A stretch of 64,000 nt of DNA, from positions 226,453,246-226,517,245 of the forward strand of contig JBOZIK010000001.1 in assembly GCA_051453625.1 (NCBI GenBank), given 5' to 3'. Below, one piece after another: positions 49,130-61,821 of the stretch. The notes below the pieces were generated by a model. That model worked only from the letters and a program-made list of their open reading frames with translations. It ran no database searches and had not been told where the DNA came from. Each line of letters starts with the position of its first letter. The stretch's first letter is position 1. The stretch comes from Welwitschia mirabilis. Lineage: Eukaryota; Gnetophyta; Gnetopsida; Welwitschiales. A program made the position numbers and the translations under genes.

Positions 49130-50299
49130 TCCAGGTTAATTATGCTCAATTGAAGGACATGTTTAAAGTTCATCATCAATCAACCTAAAATGGTAGCACC
49201 GCTGATAAGTATCACTAGTGCCATAGATCTATCTATGTAAACTACCTCTAAATTCATGTTTCTAGCTTATCATAAAGAATTAAATCAAATATAGTTATAG
49301 GTTCAATCAAATTTCACATTAAAAGTAAATTGCGTTCTTTACAACATATGATAACAATGATGAGAACTCATAGGTAACATCTGGTAGGGTTGAGTAGGAT
49401 GATAGTAAAGATACATGACTATGATAGTGGTTGGTAGTAGCAGTAGCATCCAAAAGCCAATTGTTAATGTTATCATGGAATCTCTACCAATTGGAAAAGA
49501 AGAGAAATTGTCCTCCTAATGCTATGATTATGTAACCATCCACCTAATGCTATAAGCCAAGGAATTGTAACCATTCCTCTCTTTCATCTCTTTCTATAAT
49601 ATGGCCTTGAACCCTTCATTGTATCATCTTTAGCTTTGAAGAATTATAAAAGCTTTGAGCATCTAATGCGATGGCATTTTAAGCAAGCCTTTGATGGAGT
49701 GAGATAGTCTTTGAGGATTGTTAAGGATTTCTTTTCACATCTTTCTTCCACCATTGTAAAGTGATTTTATTTCTATAATACGTAAGTTATTTGCATTTTA
49801 TTTTAAATCATAAGTTAATTTATATTTGGAATGTTTAAGAAGTAACTTAATCATTAAATATTTATTGCATGTGAGTGAGCTCTTTTAATACTTAATCTAA
49901 GTCTTTTAACTTTATACATTTTAAGTGCTTAGAAGATCAAGTGAAAATTGAGTTTACCATTACTCATATGGTAAATAAGATTATGTCATCATGATTTAAG
50001 CCAAACCATGTGATGATTTTAAGTATGTTATAAGAAGACATTAGACAAGATTAGAGTGAACAATTACTTGAGAGCAAATCGGTGATACATTAGAGCTAGT
50101 TTACTTTCCTTCTCTCTCAAGTTGAAGTTTCAACTTAAAATCTAAAATCAATTCTTCTCTTAGTTTCTTTTCTTATAACTTTATAACTTACAATAAATTT
50201 AAGTTAGTGTAAATTTTGAACACTAACCATGTTATTCCTAAAGAAATAATGATAACTAAGTGTTCAAATTAGTTTAAATATAGACATTGTAAAATAACA
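49130..50299 (+). repeat. LTR in front of the Athila/Tat-type gag
   Basis: The right end is set by ATAACA at 50,299, ten bases before a primer site. A TATA-like box and transcription-start context (CTATAATATGGCCTTGAACC, from about 49,594) lies inside. The left end is not fixed: TGTTAATGTTATC at about 49,470 would pair best with the terminal ATAACA, but the LTR could begin earlier. Confidence 0.5.
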
Positions 50300-50308
50300 A
50301 ATAGATTT

Positions 50309-50326
50309 TGGCACCATTATGAGGGA
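50309..50326 (+). promoter_or_regulatory. Primer binding site, tRNA-Asp type
   Basis: TGGCACCATTATGAGGGA matches the Athila/Tat-type site TGGCGCCGTTGCCGGGGA, again nearly all by C-to-T or G-to-A changes. GATAATGGTAGAAGCTC follows, as in such leaders. Confidence 0.72.
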
Positions 50327-50847
50327 TAATGGTAGAAGCTCAAAGAAGAACTCCTTTTCTTTCTACAATTTTTTATAAATAGTTTTTACTTTTCTAGTGG
50401 TAGGTACTAGTCCTTTTCATTGGTACCCAAACTATAACATTTTTCTTTTATGTGTTTCTTTATTTTTTCTTCCAATAATTAGTACTAGTCATTCTAGTGA
50501 AATCTAAACTAGTTAAGTTTATTTTTAAATTTGTTTTTGATTTTGTGCTAACTTGTTTTATACAAGTTTAATTTTTTGTTTATAGGTTGCTTTAGGAGTA
50601 AAATTTAAAAAGTAAAAATAAATTTAAATAAATGCTAAATTCTATTTTTTAATTTAGTATTTTTGTGTTTCTATTTCTATGAATTCACTATGTTATAAAA
50701 CATCAAAATCTCTAAAAAAAAATTTCATGATTTTGATAATGTTGGGCTTAATTTTATTCATGTTTTTCAATTTGATCTTATTTTATTGTGATCCTGTTAC
50801 TATAAATTTTCTATGCATGTTTTGTGAACCTATCTAAAAAAACTAAA

Positions 50848-52080
50848 ATGACATCTCAAAATCCAACCAGTGTTACCACCTAACCTCACTGGCATGGTCA
50901 TATTGTGAGCCTAGAACACCTTGAATTTTTAACTAAATCCTTTATGCAAATCCTAAAACCTTTGTGAGTTGTAGGATTTATGAAAATCTAATTCAAAATC
51001 TTATCTTAAACCCATTTTTGTATGCATTGAACTCATGACAAAACTAGAAGATTAATTTGTAACAACATGGACCCATACACCAATCATGAAAGAATGCAAG
51101 AGCTTATATCCTCAAATGGAAATCACTTCCCTAAAGACTTCCAACAAGAATAAACCTCCTTTTCTTAGAATAACTGACATAATAATCAACAAGACCTACA
51201 TCCTAATAACATAATAGTAAGACTTAAATGACATAATTAGGAGAGCCACTTCTACCCAAAATATGATCATCCAATTAATGGCTTATTATCTTACTTAAGA
51301 GGTAGTTACAGAACATGGCACTATTGCCACTACTACTAACACAAATTAACCTAGGAAAACTCTTTCAGATTATCTCTATTCCCAATGCCAAGAAACACCT
51401 ACATGCATTATGATACCATCCATAAACTAGCAATTAAAGTTCAAACCCTTCACTATGTAACTTTTACCTCATTTCCATGGATTAGAGTCTCAAAAATTGT
51501 ACCTCAATCTCAAGGAATTTTAATGTATCCAATTAACTGTTCCTTAATATCTAAATACTTATAATGCACTTAGGCTCACCTTATTTTTCTTTTTCTTAAA
51601 ATAGAAGTAAAATCATAATCATACATGTTTAAACCTTGCTTCATTACAAATAGCCCTAACCTAAGTGAGACTTTCATATCTAAATTCTTATCCAATTACA
51701 AAATGAATTCCTTAAGAAAGAAGATCATGAACTTTTAACAAAAAGACGATGCGACGTTCTCCCAAGTCTTAAAATGATTTAAGAACCTATTATAAAATAC
51801 CCTCAACATGGTTTTAAGTCAAGAACAGAAATAAGGTTTTTCTATGATGAATTGTCCATCAATAACCACCAATTAGTTGAAATTATTAGTAGGGGTAATT
51901 TCATTAGCATGCCTCTAGATGAAGTTTGAGAATACCTTAAGAGTGTATTGAGGAGTTCAAAGAATTAGAAGAAATATACATAACCATTTAGATCACATCA
52001 TCTAGTTAGATTAATAAGTTTTTTTAGGGTTCTTAAAAATTTTGAAGTAAATAATAAGATAAAGGAACTAGGACAAAGAG
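50848..52080 (+). pseudogene. Athila/Tat-type gag remnant
   Basis: A possible start ATG at 50,848 opens MTSQNPTSVT. The clearest homology is at about 51,800-51,950: PQHGF, RFFYDELSINNHQLVEII and GNFISMPLDEV-EYL, matching the CPHHG....FY.GL....R..VD...GG.......DEA...LE pattern of the retrotransposon gag domain in Athila/Tat elements. Frames shift and stops occur. No protease, RT or integrase follows before the tandem array, so the element is either non-autonomous or heavily deleted. Confidence 0.62.
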
Positions 52081-52904
52081 TAGAATTAAATAAATGACCA
52101 ATACTCTAACACATACAAATATAGGTGGAAGAATCACCTTAATTTTTCTTGGAAGTAAGATAATTAAATAAATAAATTAATAAATCCTTTTTCTTTATCC
52201 TCATCCCATTCATTTTAATTCAACCACTAAAAACCATCTCCATCCAACCATTTCAAGGAATCTATAAATAAATTCATGCAAACAAAAGTGAAAATTAACC
52301 TAAACCATGAATCAATCCTTAACCAACATTGTTCTTCATTAACTAAACTCAAAAAAAACACTTAATTCATTTTAAAAATCCTTCAATTAGTATAATAAAT
52401 CCAAACATAAATTATCTATATCTTAAATGATAGAGATTCAAAAAAAAAAATTCCAATAAGTGCTAAACCAAATCCTAAGAAAGTAAGGTTTGTCAAAGAA
52501 GGATCAAGCCACTAGAACAAACCAAAGCTATTTATCTTAAAAGTAGCATAGAGATTAACTAGGATTTAAATCAAAGTAAATATAAGAGAGGAAGGTAAAA
52601 GAAAAAGACATAACTCCTTATCAAGAACCTTGACCTTTACTTAAGCTTTCAATAAAGAAAAGGTAACAGAGTTAAAAGAACCTTTGTCCATATGTAAAGA
52701 GCCTTTATCTTTTTTCAACACCTTATAAAGGAGAACATTGAAAAAACAAAACTTGAGGCCTTAGAAATTTTTAAAGAAGTTAAGTTAACATCCCTCTCTT
52801 AGAAGTGATTATAAGATACCCTCATATGTAAAATCCTTTAAAGACATGTGCATTGTGAAAAGATGCATAAATGTTAATAGCAAAGCCATATTACCATAAC
52901 AAAC
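52081..52904. other. Unassigned stretch between gag relic and tandem array
   Basis: No pol domain was recognised; the sequence is A-rich with several poly-A runs. Confidence 0.45.
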
Positions 52905-54345
52905 TAGTGTAATTACTTAGAATTAGTTTCTAATTAGTACAAAGATCTATGTTACTTCATAATAGGCAAGTAATATCTATGAATTCTAAGAATGATCTAG
53001 TCAAAAACCTAACATCCCTTTATGTTTTAAACTAAATAATATGCTTTTGTGATCTTTGAGTTGACATATGTGGATCATAGGGTGGTCTAGTTATAACCTT
53101 CACATTGTCTTATATTGCAAATTGAAGTAGCAACCTTTACAATCATTAACTTAACATATATAAGTAATAATGATGGTTCAATTAGAATTTTAATATCTTC
53201 TTATGTTGAAAATTAAAGGTATCAACTTACATAATTGTCAAGGTGGTATCTTTAGATCTTAGAAGTGATTCAATTAGAATCCTAGCATTTCCTTATATTC
53301 TAATTACAAGAATATACCTTAATGATTGATAAAGTAATATCTATGGATCATAAGAATGGTTCAATTAGAATCCTAGTGCCTCCTTATGTTGAAAATTAAA
53401 GTATCAATCTGAACAATCATCTAGGTGGGATCTATGGCCCTAGGATTGGTTCATCTAGAATCCTGGTACTCCCTTATTTTGAAAATTAGACTACTAACCT
53501 TCACCATCACTAAAGTGATATCTATATATCTTAGGAATCTAACTAATCATTTCTAAAGTATAAACCTACATGATTACTAAGGTGACATCCATGGAAATCA
53601 AGATTGGTCTAATGAGAACTCTATTTAATTATATTTTAGACTAAAGAATACACATTCTTGATCATTAACGTAGCATCTATGAGTTATAATAGTGGTTTAA
53701 TCAAAACTCTAGGATTCCCTTATGTTTTGAATGATAGTATCTACCTTCATGTTTATCAAGGTTATATCTTTAAATCCTAGGAATGGTTTAATTAGAACCT
53801 TGACATCTCCTTAAATTGAAAACTAAAGAATCTACCTTCACAATAATCAAATGAGATCTATGTACCATAGGGATAATTCAATTAGAGTTGTGATGCATCC
53901 TTATGTTGAAAATTGAAGAATATGTCTTCATAAGTATTGATGTGATATTTGTAAGCCATAAGAGTGGTCTAGTTAGAATCTTGACATCCCTTTATGTTAA
54001 AAACTAAAGAATATGCCTTCATGATCATTGAGGTGGCATTTGTAAGATATAAGAATGGTTTAATTAGAATCATGATGCATTTTTATGTTGAAAACTAAAT
54101 AACCTACCTTCATGATCACTTAGGTAGCATCTATGTAAAATAAAAATGGTTCAATTATAATTTTCGTACCCCCATCATGTTTAAAAATTAATAATTTACT
54201 TTCATGATTACTAAGGTGGCATATGCAGGTCATAAGGGTGGTCCAGTCAGAACCCTCATGCCCTGTTATGTTACAAACTAAAGGATATACCTTCACAATT
54301 ATTGAGGTGGCATCTATAGGTCATAACATAATCGCATCACATCCT
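52905..54345. repeat. Tandem array with a period of about 91 bases
   Basis: Unit boundaries (variants of GG/TTCAATTAGAA) fall at 52,996, 53,086, 53,177, 53,269, 53,360, 53,450, 53,608, 53,696, 53,787, 53,877, 53,968, 54,059, 54,150 and 54,242, mostly 90-92 bases apart. The 158-base step near 53,450 contains a shortened unit. Each unit has CTTATGTTGAAAA.TAAAG, CTTCATGATCATTGAGGTGGCATC and GG.TCATAAGAATGG parts. About 15 diverged copies are present. It follows an Athila/Tat-type gag relic. The 71-codon frame at 54,223-54,438 lies partly inside the array and is not a gene. Confidence 0.92.
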
Positions 54346-57300
54346 TTTACTATCAAATTAGTACTTTTTAACATCATTTCAAGGTTAAATCAACATCATG
54401 TCAGAGTTTACTTTAACATCACTTTACTATCACAATAATGATACTTTAAGATTTCTTATTTTCTCTTATAAATGGAGTTTAGAGGATTCCATTTCTTTTA
54501 TTGATTCACTTGTTTTATTGAATTTTTTTCTCTAGGTAAGCCCTCTTTTGATTTCTTCTTTTATTATTCATTCATTACTTAGTGTCTTTTTTTCTTGTAA
54601 TCATTTATCTTATTCTTCAATCTCTATAGCCTTCCTACTTTTTTTTTTCTTTTTTTTTTTTTAGTTAAACTCATGCCAATACATTTATTTATCCATAAGT
54701 TCATAAATATTCATTTTAAAGGTATACCTTTGGAAGCCTTTTCTAATATTTATTAATTTTCTTATAACATTAGGTTTGCATATGAAGAAGTTTGTGATTT
54801 AATGACCCAAGCAAAATTTAGTTGGATTTTGAGTTCTAATAGCTTAAATCTTATATTATTTTCATATTTTCATTTTTACCTCTAAAATATTTACATAATT
54901 ATTAATTCCATTTATGCTTATTATGATAGTGAAGCTTATAACTTTCATCCCCTTAACCTTGGATTGATTTCCATTAATTTGTAATCCATTAGGGATACTT
55001 TTGACTTAGACCATAGAAGTTTCAAATCTATGAAGTTTTCTACTTATGAATTATAGTTCTTAAATTTCTTTAAGAACATATTCTTTTATTTTATGAATAG
55101 AAAACTTTATTTCCATGGATACCATGAAATACCTCTGAATACTATTTTAGTTTCTTATTACATATCCCTTTGATTTTTAATTTCTTACAATGGGTTTATA
55201 CATTTTTAATCTTTTGAGCTTCCAGAGTATACCCTTTACTTCTTATCCATGTCTTAATATGAGAAGGTTTCATATTATTGGTACTTTAGTATTTATTTAG
55301 AGCTCATTTCATAGCTTAATAAGACAAAGCACAACTCTTATAGTGGCCATTTAATTTGTTAGAAAAGGAGGGTTCTTCTCTCCTTATATTTTACATTTTA
55401 TGGTGGTGCATCTTTTCCAAATATTTGGTAAACTTACTTCCCTTATGATATCATCATGCCTCTGGCCTCTTTTCCTCATTTCAATCCTTATACTTCTTCT
55501 AAAAATAAGGGTGACTTTATTTATTATTGTACTAGTGTAGTGTTTTGCAATAAGCTATTGGTTTTCATATGGCTATACTTTCATGCTAAAGTTTCTTCTT
55601 TGATAATTAATTTATGGCTTCTACAAATGAATACTAAGAAAGAATATTCTTCTTAAAATTTATGGCCATAGTGAAAGAAAAAAGACCTTTCCTTATCTAC
55701 TCGCTCTAATGTTCCTCTTTAACTAGATGAATAGGAAGAGGCGTGTAGCTTTCGTTTGATTATTTGAAAGCACAAATAGTAACTTGTGGTACATAATTTT
55801 GCCCTATATGTTTCTTATTCTATGATTTGTTTGTTTAATATTTGATATATTATTTCATATTATTTTACTTTTTAAGGCCCCTTAAAGCTCCTCTCATCAA
55901 TTCTTATGCACAAAAAGGAAAAGCTTAGTGTAAATGACTATAAAGATGTTCACTTAAGGTTTGAAGTAAGTGACCTGATTAATTTCCCTCATTATTTGAC
56001 TTAGTAATTTCATCACTAATTAAATTTAAGGGAGATCATGTTGATGAGGTGGTTGACATTAACTCCTTTTTGCATGTAGTTGACTTTTTTACAACTCCCT
56101 CTTATGGTTCTTGAGGTTTTATGGCCTTCTTAGCATTTGACCTTTTGCTTTATGTGATACTTCACATTTTCCTACTAATTTCATGGTGTCATCAATGCCT
56201 TTAGGTTTTAATATAGATAGGTCTCTTTCTACCTTAGTATCCAGCTTAGTGCCAAAGACTGAGCTACTACTTGCTTGAATTAATTAGGTAGAAAATTTGA
56301 TAGAAATTATCATCAATTAGGCTATGAAGCATTTTCATAGGGTGCATGATTTTATTTTATGATATCAATAGGGATTTAACTTTGAGGAATATTTTTAATG
56401 TGTAATATTAGATAACTTCTCTCTTCATTATCCTATGAATGATACCTAGAATCCTATTCGAAGGAGTTTAAATCTTCTTATCAATGCACTTAAGGTAGTT
56501 CATTATATGACTTATCATAAGATGTGTTACGTCTTCAGATTTTTCTGTTTCCTTATTAAAGGTAGATTTTATTTCTTTATCAACTTTTAATGGTAGGCAT
56601 TTCCTTTATCTTAATTATTTATTCTATTTTTTTTAGGCTAAGTTGCACTCTTTTTGATTAAAGAATCAATTCCTTTAGCATAAACAAGCATAAACCAAGA
56701 TAATGCTTACAACTTTAGGTCAAAAAAAGATGCATATTAGTCATTCGAAGAACGTATTTATTCATGTTTAGTATAATAAAACTAAAATAAATTGAGTGAT
56801 AACTAGGTATCATTCTTTTCATAGGGATATTTGTGATAAATGTAATAAAATTAACATAATAGTAATAATCCTATAATGAAATCAAACAAATTATAAAATC
56901 ACAGTTAAGAGATTTTTGGTGATCTTTGAGTAGTAACATAGGAAAATGAACACGCTCTAGAGGTCTGGCTTAGCTTGCCCTACAATCCACCCTTTCTTCA
57001 GTAATTCTTATAAGTTGTAAAACATATTCCTTAAATGAGCAAGTCATGGTGGCTTAGATATGGAAGAATAATATTATTTACCACCTAATTATTGATGAAT
57101 TTAATAGTTACTTTACTTCTTCGTATCTCTTTATGAATTTAGTAAGTAAGTATATTTGTCCTCAAGATCTATAACATAATAGTACCTATAACTAAAAACC
57201 TAAACTTTGGATAATTCACTTATGTAAAAGATCCTATTGATGTAGTCTCACCTAAGATCTAGTAGTACAATGTTAACGTATACTAGAAATAAAAGAATGA

Positions 57301-57650
57301 AGAACTACTATAATATTGATAATAAGAAAGAGTTTCACCTAAGAATTACTAGAATCATATTAATGTATCTTAGAAATAAAAAAATGAATTACTATTTCTT
57401 ATATTAATTCAAAAAATAAATTACATTGATAGAGGAAGATTAAGCTGAAATGAACTCTTTAAACTAGCTTTAGATTAGGTCTACTTCTAAGGAAGGTTCT
57501 TAGAAAGCCATGACATCTAGACACTCTAAGTAATTCCACTACATTAACCAACCAAAGATGTTTATAAATGAGGGCTTAAGAAAATTTTATAGGTAAGCAT
57601 GGAATGGGAATAATAAGAAGCCTTTATCTTAGGTAGTTAAGGTGGGTGGA
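54346..57650. other. Unassigned region, some coding-like relics
   Basis: A TATA-like TCTTATAAATGGAG stands at 54,463-54,476 and could be an LTR promoter. A 66-codon frame at 55,456-55,656 (MPLASFPHFNPYTSSKNKG...) is followed by weak coding-like blocks to about 56,250 in several frames, suggesting one decayed transposon-type protein, but I could not assign a family. Poly-T runs at 54,640-54,662 and a splice-like context are of no clear meaning. I see nothing else. Confidence 0.4.
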
Positions 57651-57654
57651 CTTT

Positions 57655-57775
57655 TTCTTATATCATTAGGTAGAATCTTCATCATATAGTATTAGGTAGA
57701 TAAGATTCTCTATTATAGCATTTGGTGGAGGTTCTTATAAATCATTAGATAGATAAAACTTATCCTATAGTCTTT
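57655..57775. repeat. Second occurrence of TAGCATTAGGTAGAAT-type repeats
   Basis: Four to five units such as CATTAGGTAGAATCTTCATCA and AGTATTAGGTAGATAAGATTCT match the array at 19,072-19,270. It lies about 180 bases before the copia element at 57,958. Confidence 0.55.
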
Positions 57776-57957
57776 AACATAACTTCCTCTTAAGAATAAA
57801 GAATTGATATTATCATCTTGTGTATTAAATGGAAATAAAGCTATACTCTCTTAACATTATAAATTTTTCATAATTACTATATTAATTTTAGGTTTTATAA
57901 GTTACTAATATCTCTTATAAGGCCTAGAAACCTATGAAGATGATACAAAATATAGAA

Positions 57958-59376
57958 TATTGGTAAAATGCCAATTTTAATAATTCTACTTATCAAATGT
58001 AATGCATCTAATTTGTAGATAGGTAAAATTTGAGAATACCAAATTAAACAAAGAATAAATTGAATTAAAACTTTCAAGTTCAAAGTACACAAAAGATTTA
58101 GCTCAAAATTCATGAAGAATAGATACAATTTACTAAAGATGTTTATATAGATAAAGATGTGTATAATAAATATCTCCACTTAATCAAAGACATCTCTATT
58201 GAACTAGTTCTTGTCACAGAAAAAGATGGTTATCCTGACAAAGACATCTATATTGAACTAATAATCTAAGACAAGTAAAAGATATCTCTCAAGTTAAAGA
58301 TGTCTATACTACTTTAACTATTGGAAGGCATCTCCAGAATTGAAGATGTCTATCTAAACTAAAAAAAGTAATGGAGATAAATTATATTTTGATGAATTAT
58401 GTACATTTTAAGAAATCAAGATAGTTTTACACTTTTGGATTTATAGTTACTAAGGGTTAGAGATGTAATAGTTTATGTTTTATTAAAATATGGATAGTTT
58501 AACCAAAGACATATTTCAAGGTAAAGATATCTACCTAACAAATATGTCTACTATGTCAAATATGTTTATCCCAAAAATTTAACAGAAAATAAAATAGCCA
58601 TTGACCAACTCAAACTTAGCTATTTCTAACTTTTGCATAGTATTTAGATGATTTCAAAGGGACATCTCTCTAGGACGAAGGCAAGGAAGAAATTAAATTA
58701 TAAATGATATAAATAGAAAAGAAAAGGGAGATACTCATACATGTTATTGGTATAACACACAAAATTTTTCTATGATCTTAATGAAAAGAATCATCTATGA
58801 ACATATTACTTGATCATTGACTCTTTTATAGTTACATTACTCAGATATTAGACATTTTTCAATGATAGCAAAAAGGAAGGACTCAAGCATTCCATTAAAG
58901 TAACATCTTTTTAGGGTTTTTATCTCTTTTGTTATCATTATTTATTAGCATTCAAATTATAGGAAATTAGATTTTTGAATACACTCATTGTAGTCTATTA
59001 CTTAATTTCATTCTTGGGATTTCATGGTAGGTTTTCCAAATTATAACACAACCCTTATATATGCTTGTTTCTATAAGTATTTGTAAGCATATTTCTATCT
59101 TAATTTATTGTAAATCATTAAGGAGCATAGAATACTACCTTGCAAGAAGCATCTCAATTACATGTAAGATTGGTGGTGCTCCAAAAACACTATTCTATAG
59201 GTTAAGAATATCCATAGGTATGAGAGGAAGCTATCCTCGATGTGTGAACATACTTAGTTTGGGGAAATATGTTAATCTAGTAAGGTCATTATTATGAAAA
59301 ATTTAATTTTTTTTAGTAGGTTTTTTCTTTGTTAGATGATCCATTCACCCATTCTCTCTAATTTTAACAATTCTCA
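57958..59376 (+). repeat. 5' LTR of the copia element
   Basis: It starts TATTGGTAAAATGCC (TG changed to TA) and ends ATTCTCA, two bases before the primer site. A TATA box (TATAAATAG) is at 58,708-58,716. Repeated AAAGACATCT/AAAGATGTCT motifs fill the U3 at 58,130-58,550. Its last 300 bases match 63,499-63,808. The 78-codon frame at 59,061-59,297 is only part of the LTR. Confidence 0.87.
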
Positions 59377-59378
59377 AG

Positions 59379-59390
59379 TGGTATCAGAGC
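59379..59390 (+). promoter_or_regulatory. Perfect primer binding site, initiator-Met tRNA
   Basis: TGGTATCAGAGC is the exact complement of the plant initiator-Met tRNA 3' end, two bases after the LTR. It is the only unmutated copy of this site in the window. Confidence 0.93.
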
Positions 59391-59569
59391 TGGTATCATA
59401 AAAAAGAGTAACATTTTTAAGTAAACTAGGAAAGGGATGAAATCTATTAGACCTAGGCTCTTTCATGGAACTAAGTATTCCTATTGAAAGATGAGGATGT
59501 GAGTATACTTATAGTCTTATAAGTTTTGATTTGATAATGCATTAAAAATGAATAATTAAAACCTACAAA

Positions 59570-60460
59570 AATCACAATAGATGTCATAGGAAACTTCATT
59601 ATCCAAATAAAACCTAGAAGGGACTGGAAAGATAAATAAATGATATCCTTTACATATGAATCAAAAGTAAAAAATGCTCTATACTCAGCCCTTACAATGG
59701 AGGAATTGAATAGAATAGCTAGATGAAAAACTGCATAATAAATATGAAATGTTTTAATGAGGACTTATGAAGGAATTCCAATGATTAATGAAATCAAAGC
59801 TACATGTTTGGATCAATTAATTTAAAAATCTAAAGATGAAAAATGGATAAAGAATACATAAGTACTTCATAAAATTATCTAACATAGTCAATGTCATACA
59901 TGACACTGATAAAAATCTTTTATACCCTAAAGTAATTTAAAAGGTTATTAGATCCTTAAGTCCATAATATAAGCCTAAAATAGCAGCCATGAATGAATCA
60001 AGAGACTTCAAATTAATGAAGAATGAAGAATTACAATGTGATTTAATAATTTACAAGATGAATCTTTTTTAAGATGGTGCTATAAAAGAAAAGATTATCA
60101 CTTTCAAATATAGTGATAATACAAGTCAAGCTTTCAAATAAAAGAGAAGGACTTTCTTTCATCACAAGATAAATCAAAGGAATTTTTTCATGAAAGAATA
60201 ATAAGAATGAGGACAATTGAAAACCATTTGGGTTTCTAGCTATAGGAAAGTCAAAAGGTAAATCTTCTTGTAGCTCTTCACTTTCTTCCTAGTTTAATAT
60301 TTTTAAGTTAGAGTATTGAGGCTATAGAGAATGAGGATACATAGCTTTAGAATGTTGTAGCTCCAACAGATTAAAAGAAAAAGCACAAAATGAAAAACCC
60401 AAGAAGAAGTTATCTTTTTTTATAAGATGAAATAATGATGAGGATGCAATTAAAGTAGAT
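59570..60460 (+). pseudogene. gag remnant of the copia element
   Basis: It reads VKNALYSALTMEELNRI (59,669-59,720), RTYEGIPMINEIKA (59,762-59,805), YKPKIAAMNESRDFKLM (59,970-60,020) and a zinc-knuckle relic GYREYGHIALEC-like (about 60,318-60,355, first Cys replaced by a stop-bearing codon context) with a Lys-rich tail (60,370-60,410). The order and spacing are those of the SIRE gag. Stops and frame shifts are frequent. Confidence 0.72.
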
Positions 60461-61149
60461 AAATTTTATAATAAAATATCATCCATCTTATATGATCATT
60501 GCTCATATCCAAAAGTATAATAAAGAAAGAAGAGAAGAATCTAAAGCGGACAGTGAATTTGAAATAGGTATGGAACTTTAAGATAGGCATGATTTAACTT
60601 TTAAAGTATTTACTAAGTTATAAAAGGTATGTTCTAAAATAACAAAATTGTTTTATTTTCATGAATTACGTATGAACAAAAAAAACATTCTTGTAGTAGG
60701 TTATCATGTCAAAGCTTAGATCTTAAAGCTGAGATTAAAGAATGTTAGATAGAAACTTGTTGATTCCAAAAGGGTTAATGAGAAGTTTATCAAATAAAAT
60801 AAGACTTTAAACATCATTCTTAAACAATGTAAAAGTCTAAATGATAAAATTAGTTCAGGTCATACTAAAGCCTTTACTAGTACTTCAACTTCCTTATTCA
60901 ATAAATGGAACTACAAGCCAAGGTATGGGCATATAGTTTATATTAATAATGTTATCTATTATTATTGCTACAAATAAGATCATTATCAATTTACTTATCT
61001 AGGTAAATTCAACACCATATATTACATTAATAGTGTCAAAAGGCCAATAATTATGGTACACCATATTGTGTAGGCTATACTAAAGAAAATTTAGATTTTA
61101 ATATTAAAACTAGTTGTTTTAGCTTATATTTCTTTACAAGTATAATAAA

Positions 61150-61659
61150 GAAACATGTCTAGTATGTTGATAGTAGATGTTTAAAGAACATGACTAGATA
61201 TAAATCTCCCTTTACCACCTTTATATATTAAGATAAAGAAGCGGTTACCTTTAATGCTAATATAGAGTCCTATTAAAGGTATTAAAACCATTGAATGAGG
61301 TAGTATACTTGATATAAAAGATTTTTTATTTTTAATATAATAATTGCAACATAATATTTTAAGTGTGTGTTAGTCATACAATGAAACATTTTTCATTATG
61401 TTTACCAAGAATGACTGTTTTATTAAAGAATATAACTCAAAAAAGATCTTACTTATTGAAGTTATAAAATCTAATGTTTATAAGATATTTCTACCAAGGG
61501 AATCAATTGTTTATTAAGCATTATAAATGAAATGAAGCTATGGTACATGAAGCATTGGGATACAAATAAAGATTTACTAAGAATTCTATCCTTAAAAATA
61601 TGGTAAGAGGACTTCCTAAGTTGCAAAGCTTTGACAATTAGGTTTGTGAGGCATGCTAG
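61150..61659 (+). pseudogene. Protease tail and pre-integrase region of the copia element
   Basis: The SRCLKNMTRYKSPFTTF-like segment (61,178-61,225) is the protease-to-integrase link of SIRE elements. MVRGLPKLQSFDN-VCEAC (61,601-61,655) is the conserved end of the GAG-pre-integrase domain. The same end is repeated after the N gap at 61,760-61,821. Confidence 0.7.
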
Positions 61660-61759
61660 NNNNNNNNNNNNNNNNNNNNNNNNNNNNNNNNNNNNNNNNN
61701 NNNNNNNNNNNNNNNNNNNNNNNNNNNNNNNNNNNNNNNNNNNNNNNNNNNNNNNNNNN
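61660..61759. other. Assembly gap of 100 N
   Basis: The 62 bases before it (61,598-61,659) reappear after it (61,760-61,821) with one base difference. The protein homology is continuous if gap and duplicate are removed. Confidence 0.9.
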
Positions 61760-61821
61760 ATATGGTAAGAGGACTTCCTAAGTTGCAAAGCTTTGACTAT
61801 TAGGTTTGTGAGGCATGCTAG

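Noticed and set aside
52905-54345. 91-base array considered as a CRISPR-like array
   Set aside because: Whole units repeat with divergence throughout; there are no invariant repeats with unique spacers, and the context is a plant genome.
54223-54438. 71-codon open frame
   Set aside because: It starts inside the tandem array and has no domain.
59061-59297. 78-codon open frame
   Set aside because: It lies wholly within the copia 5' LTR, and the matching LTR at 63,499 does not keep it.
59379-59390. tRNA gene fragment
   Set aside because: Only the 12 bases complementary to the tRNA end are present, directly behind an LTR: it is a primer site, not a tRNA gene.
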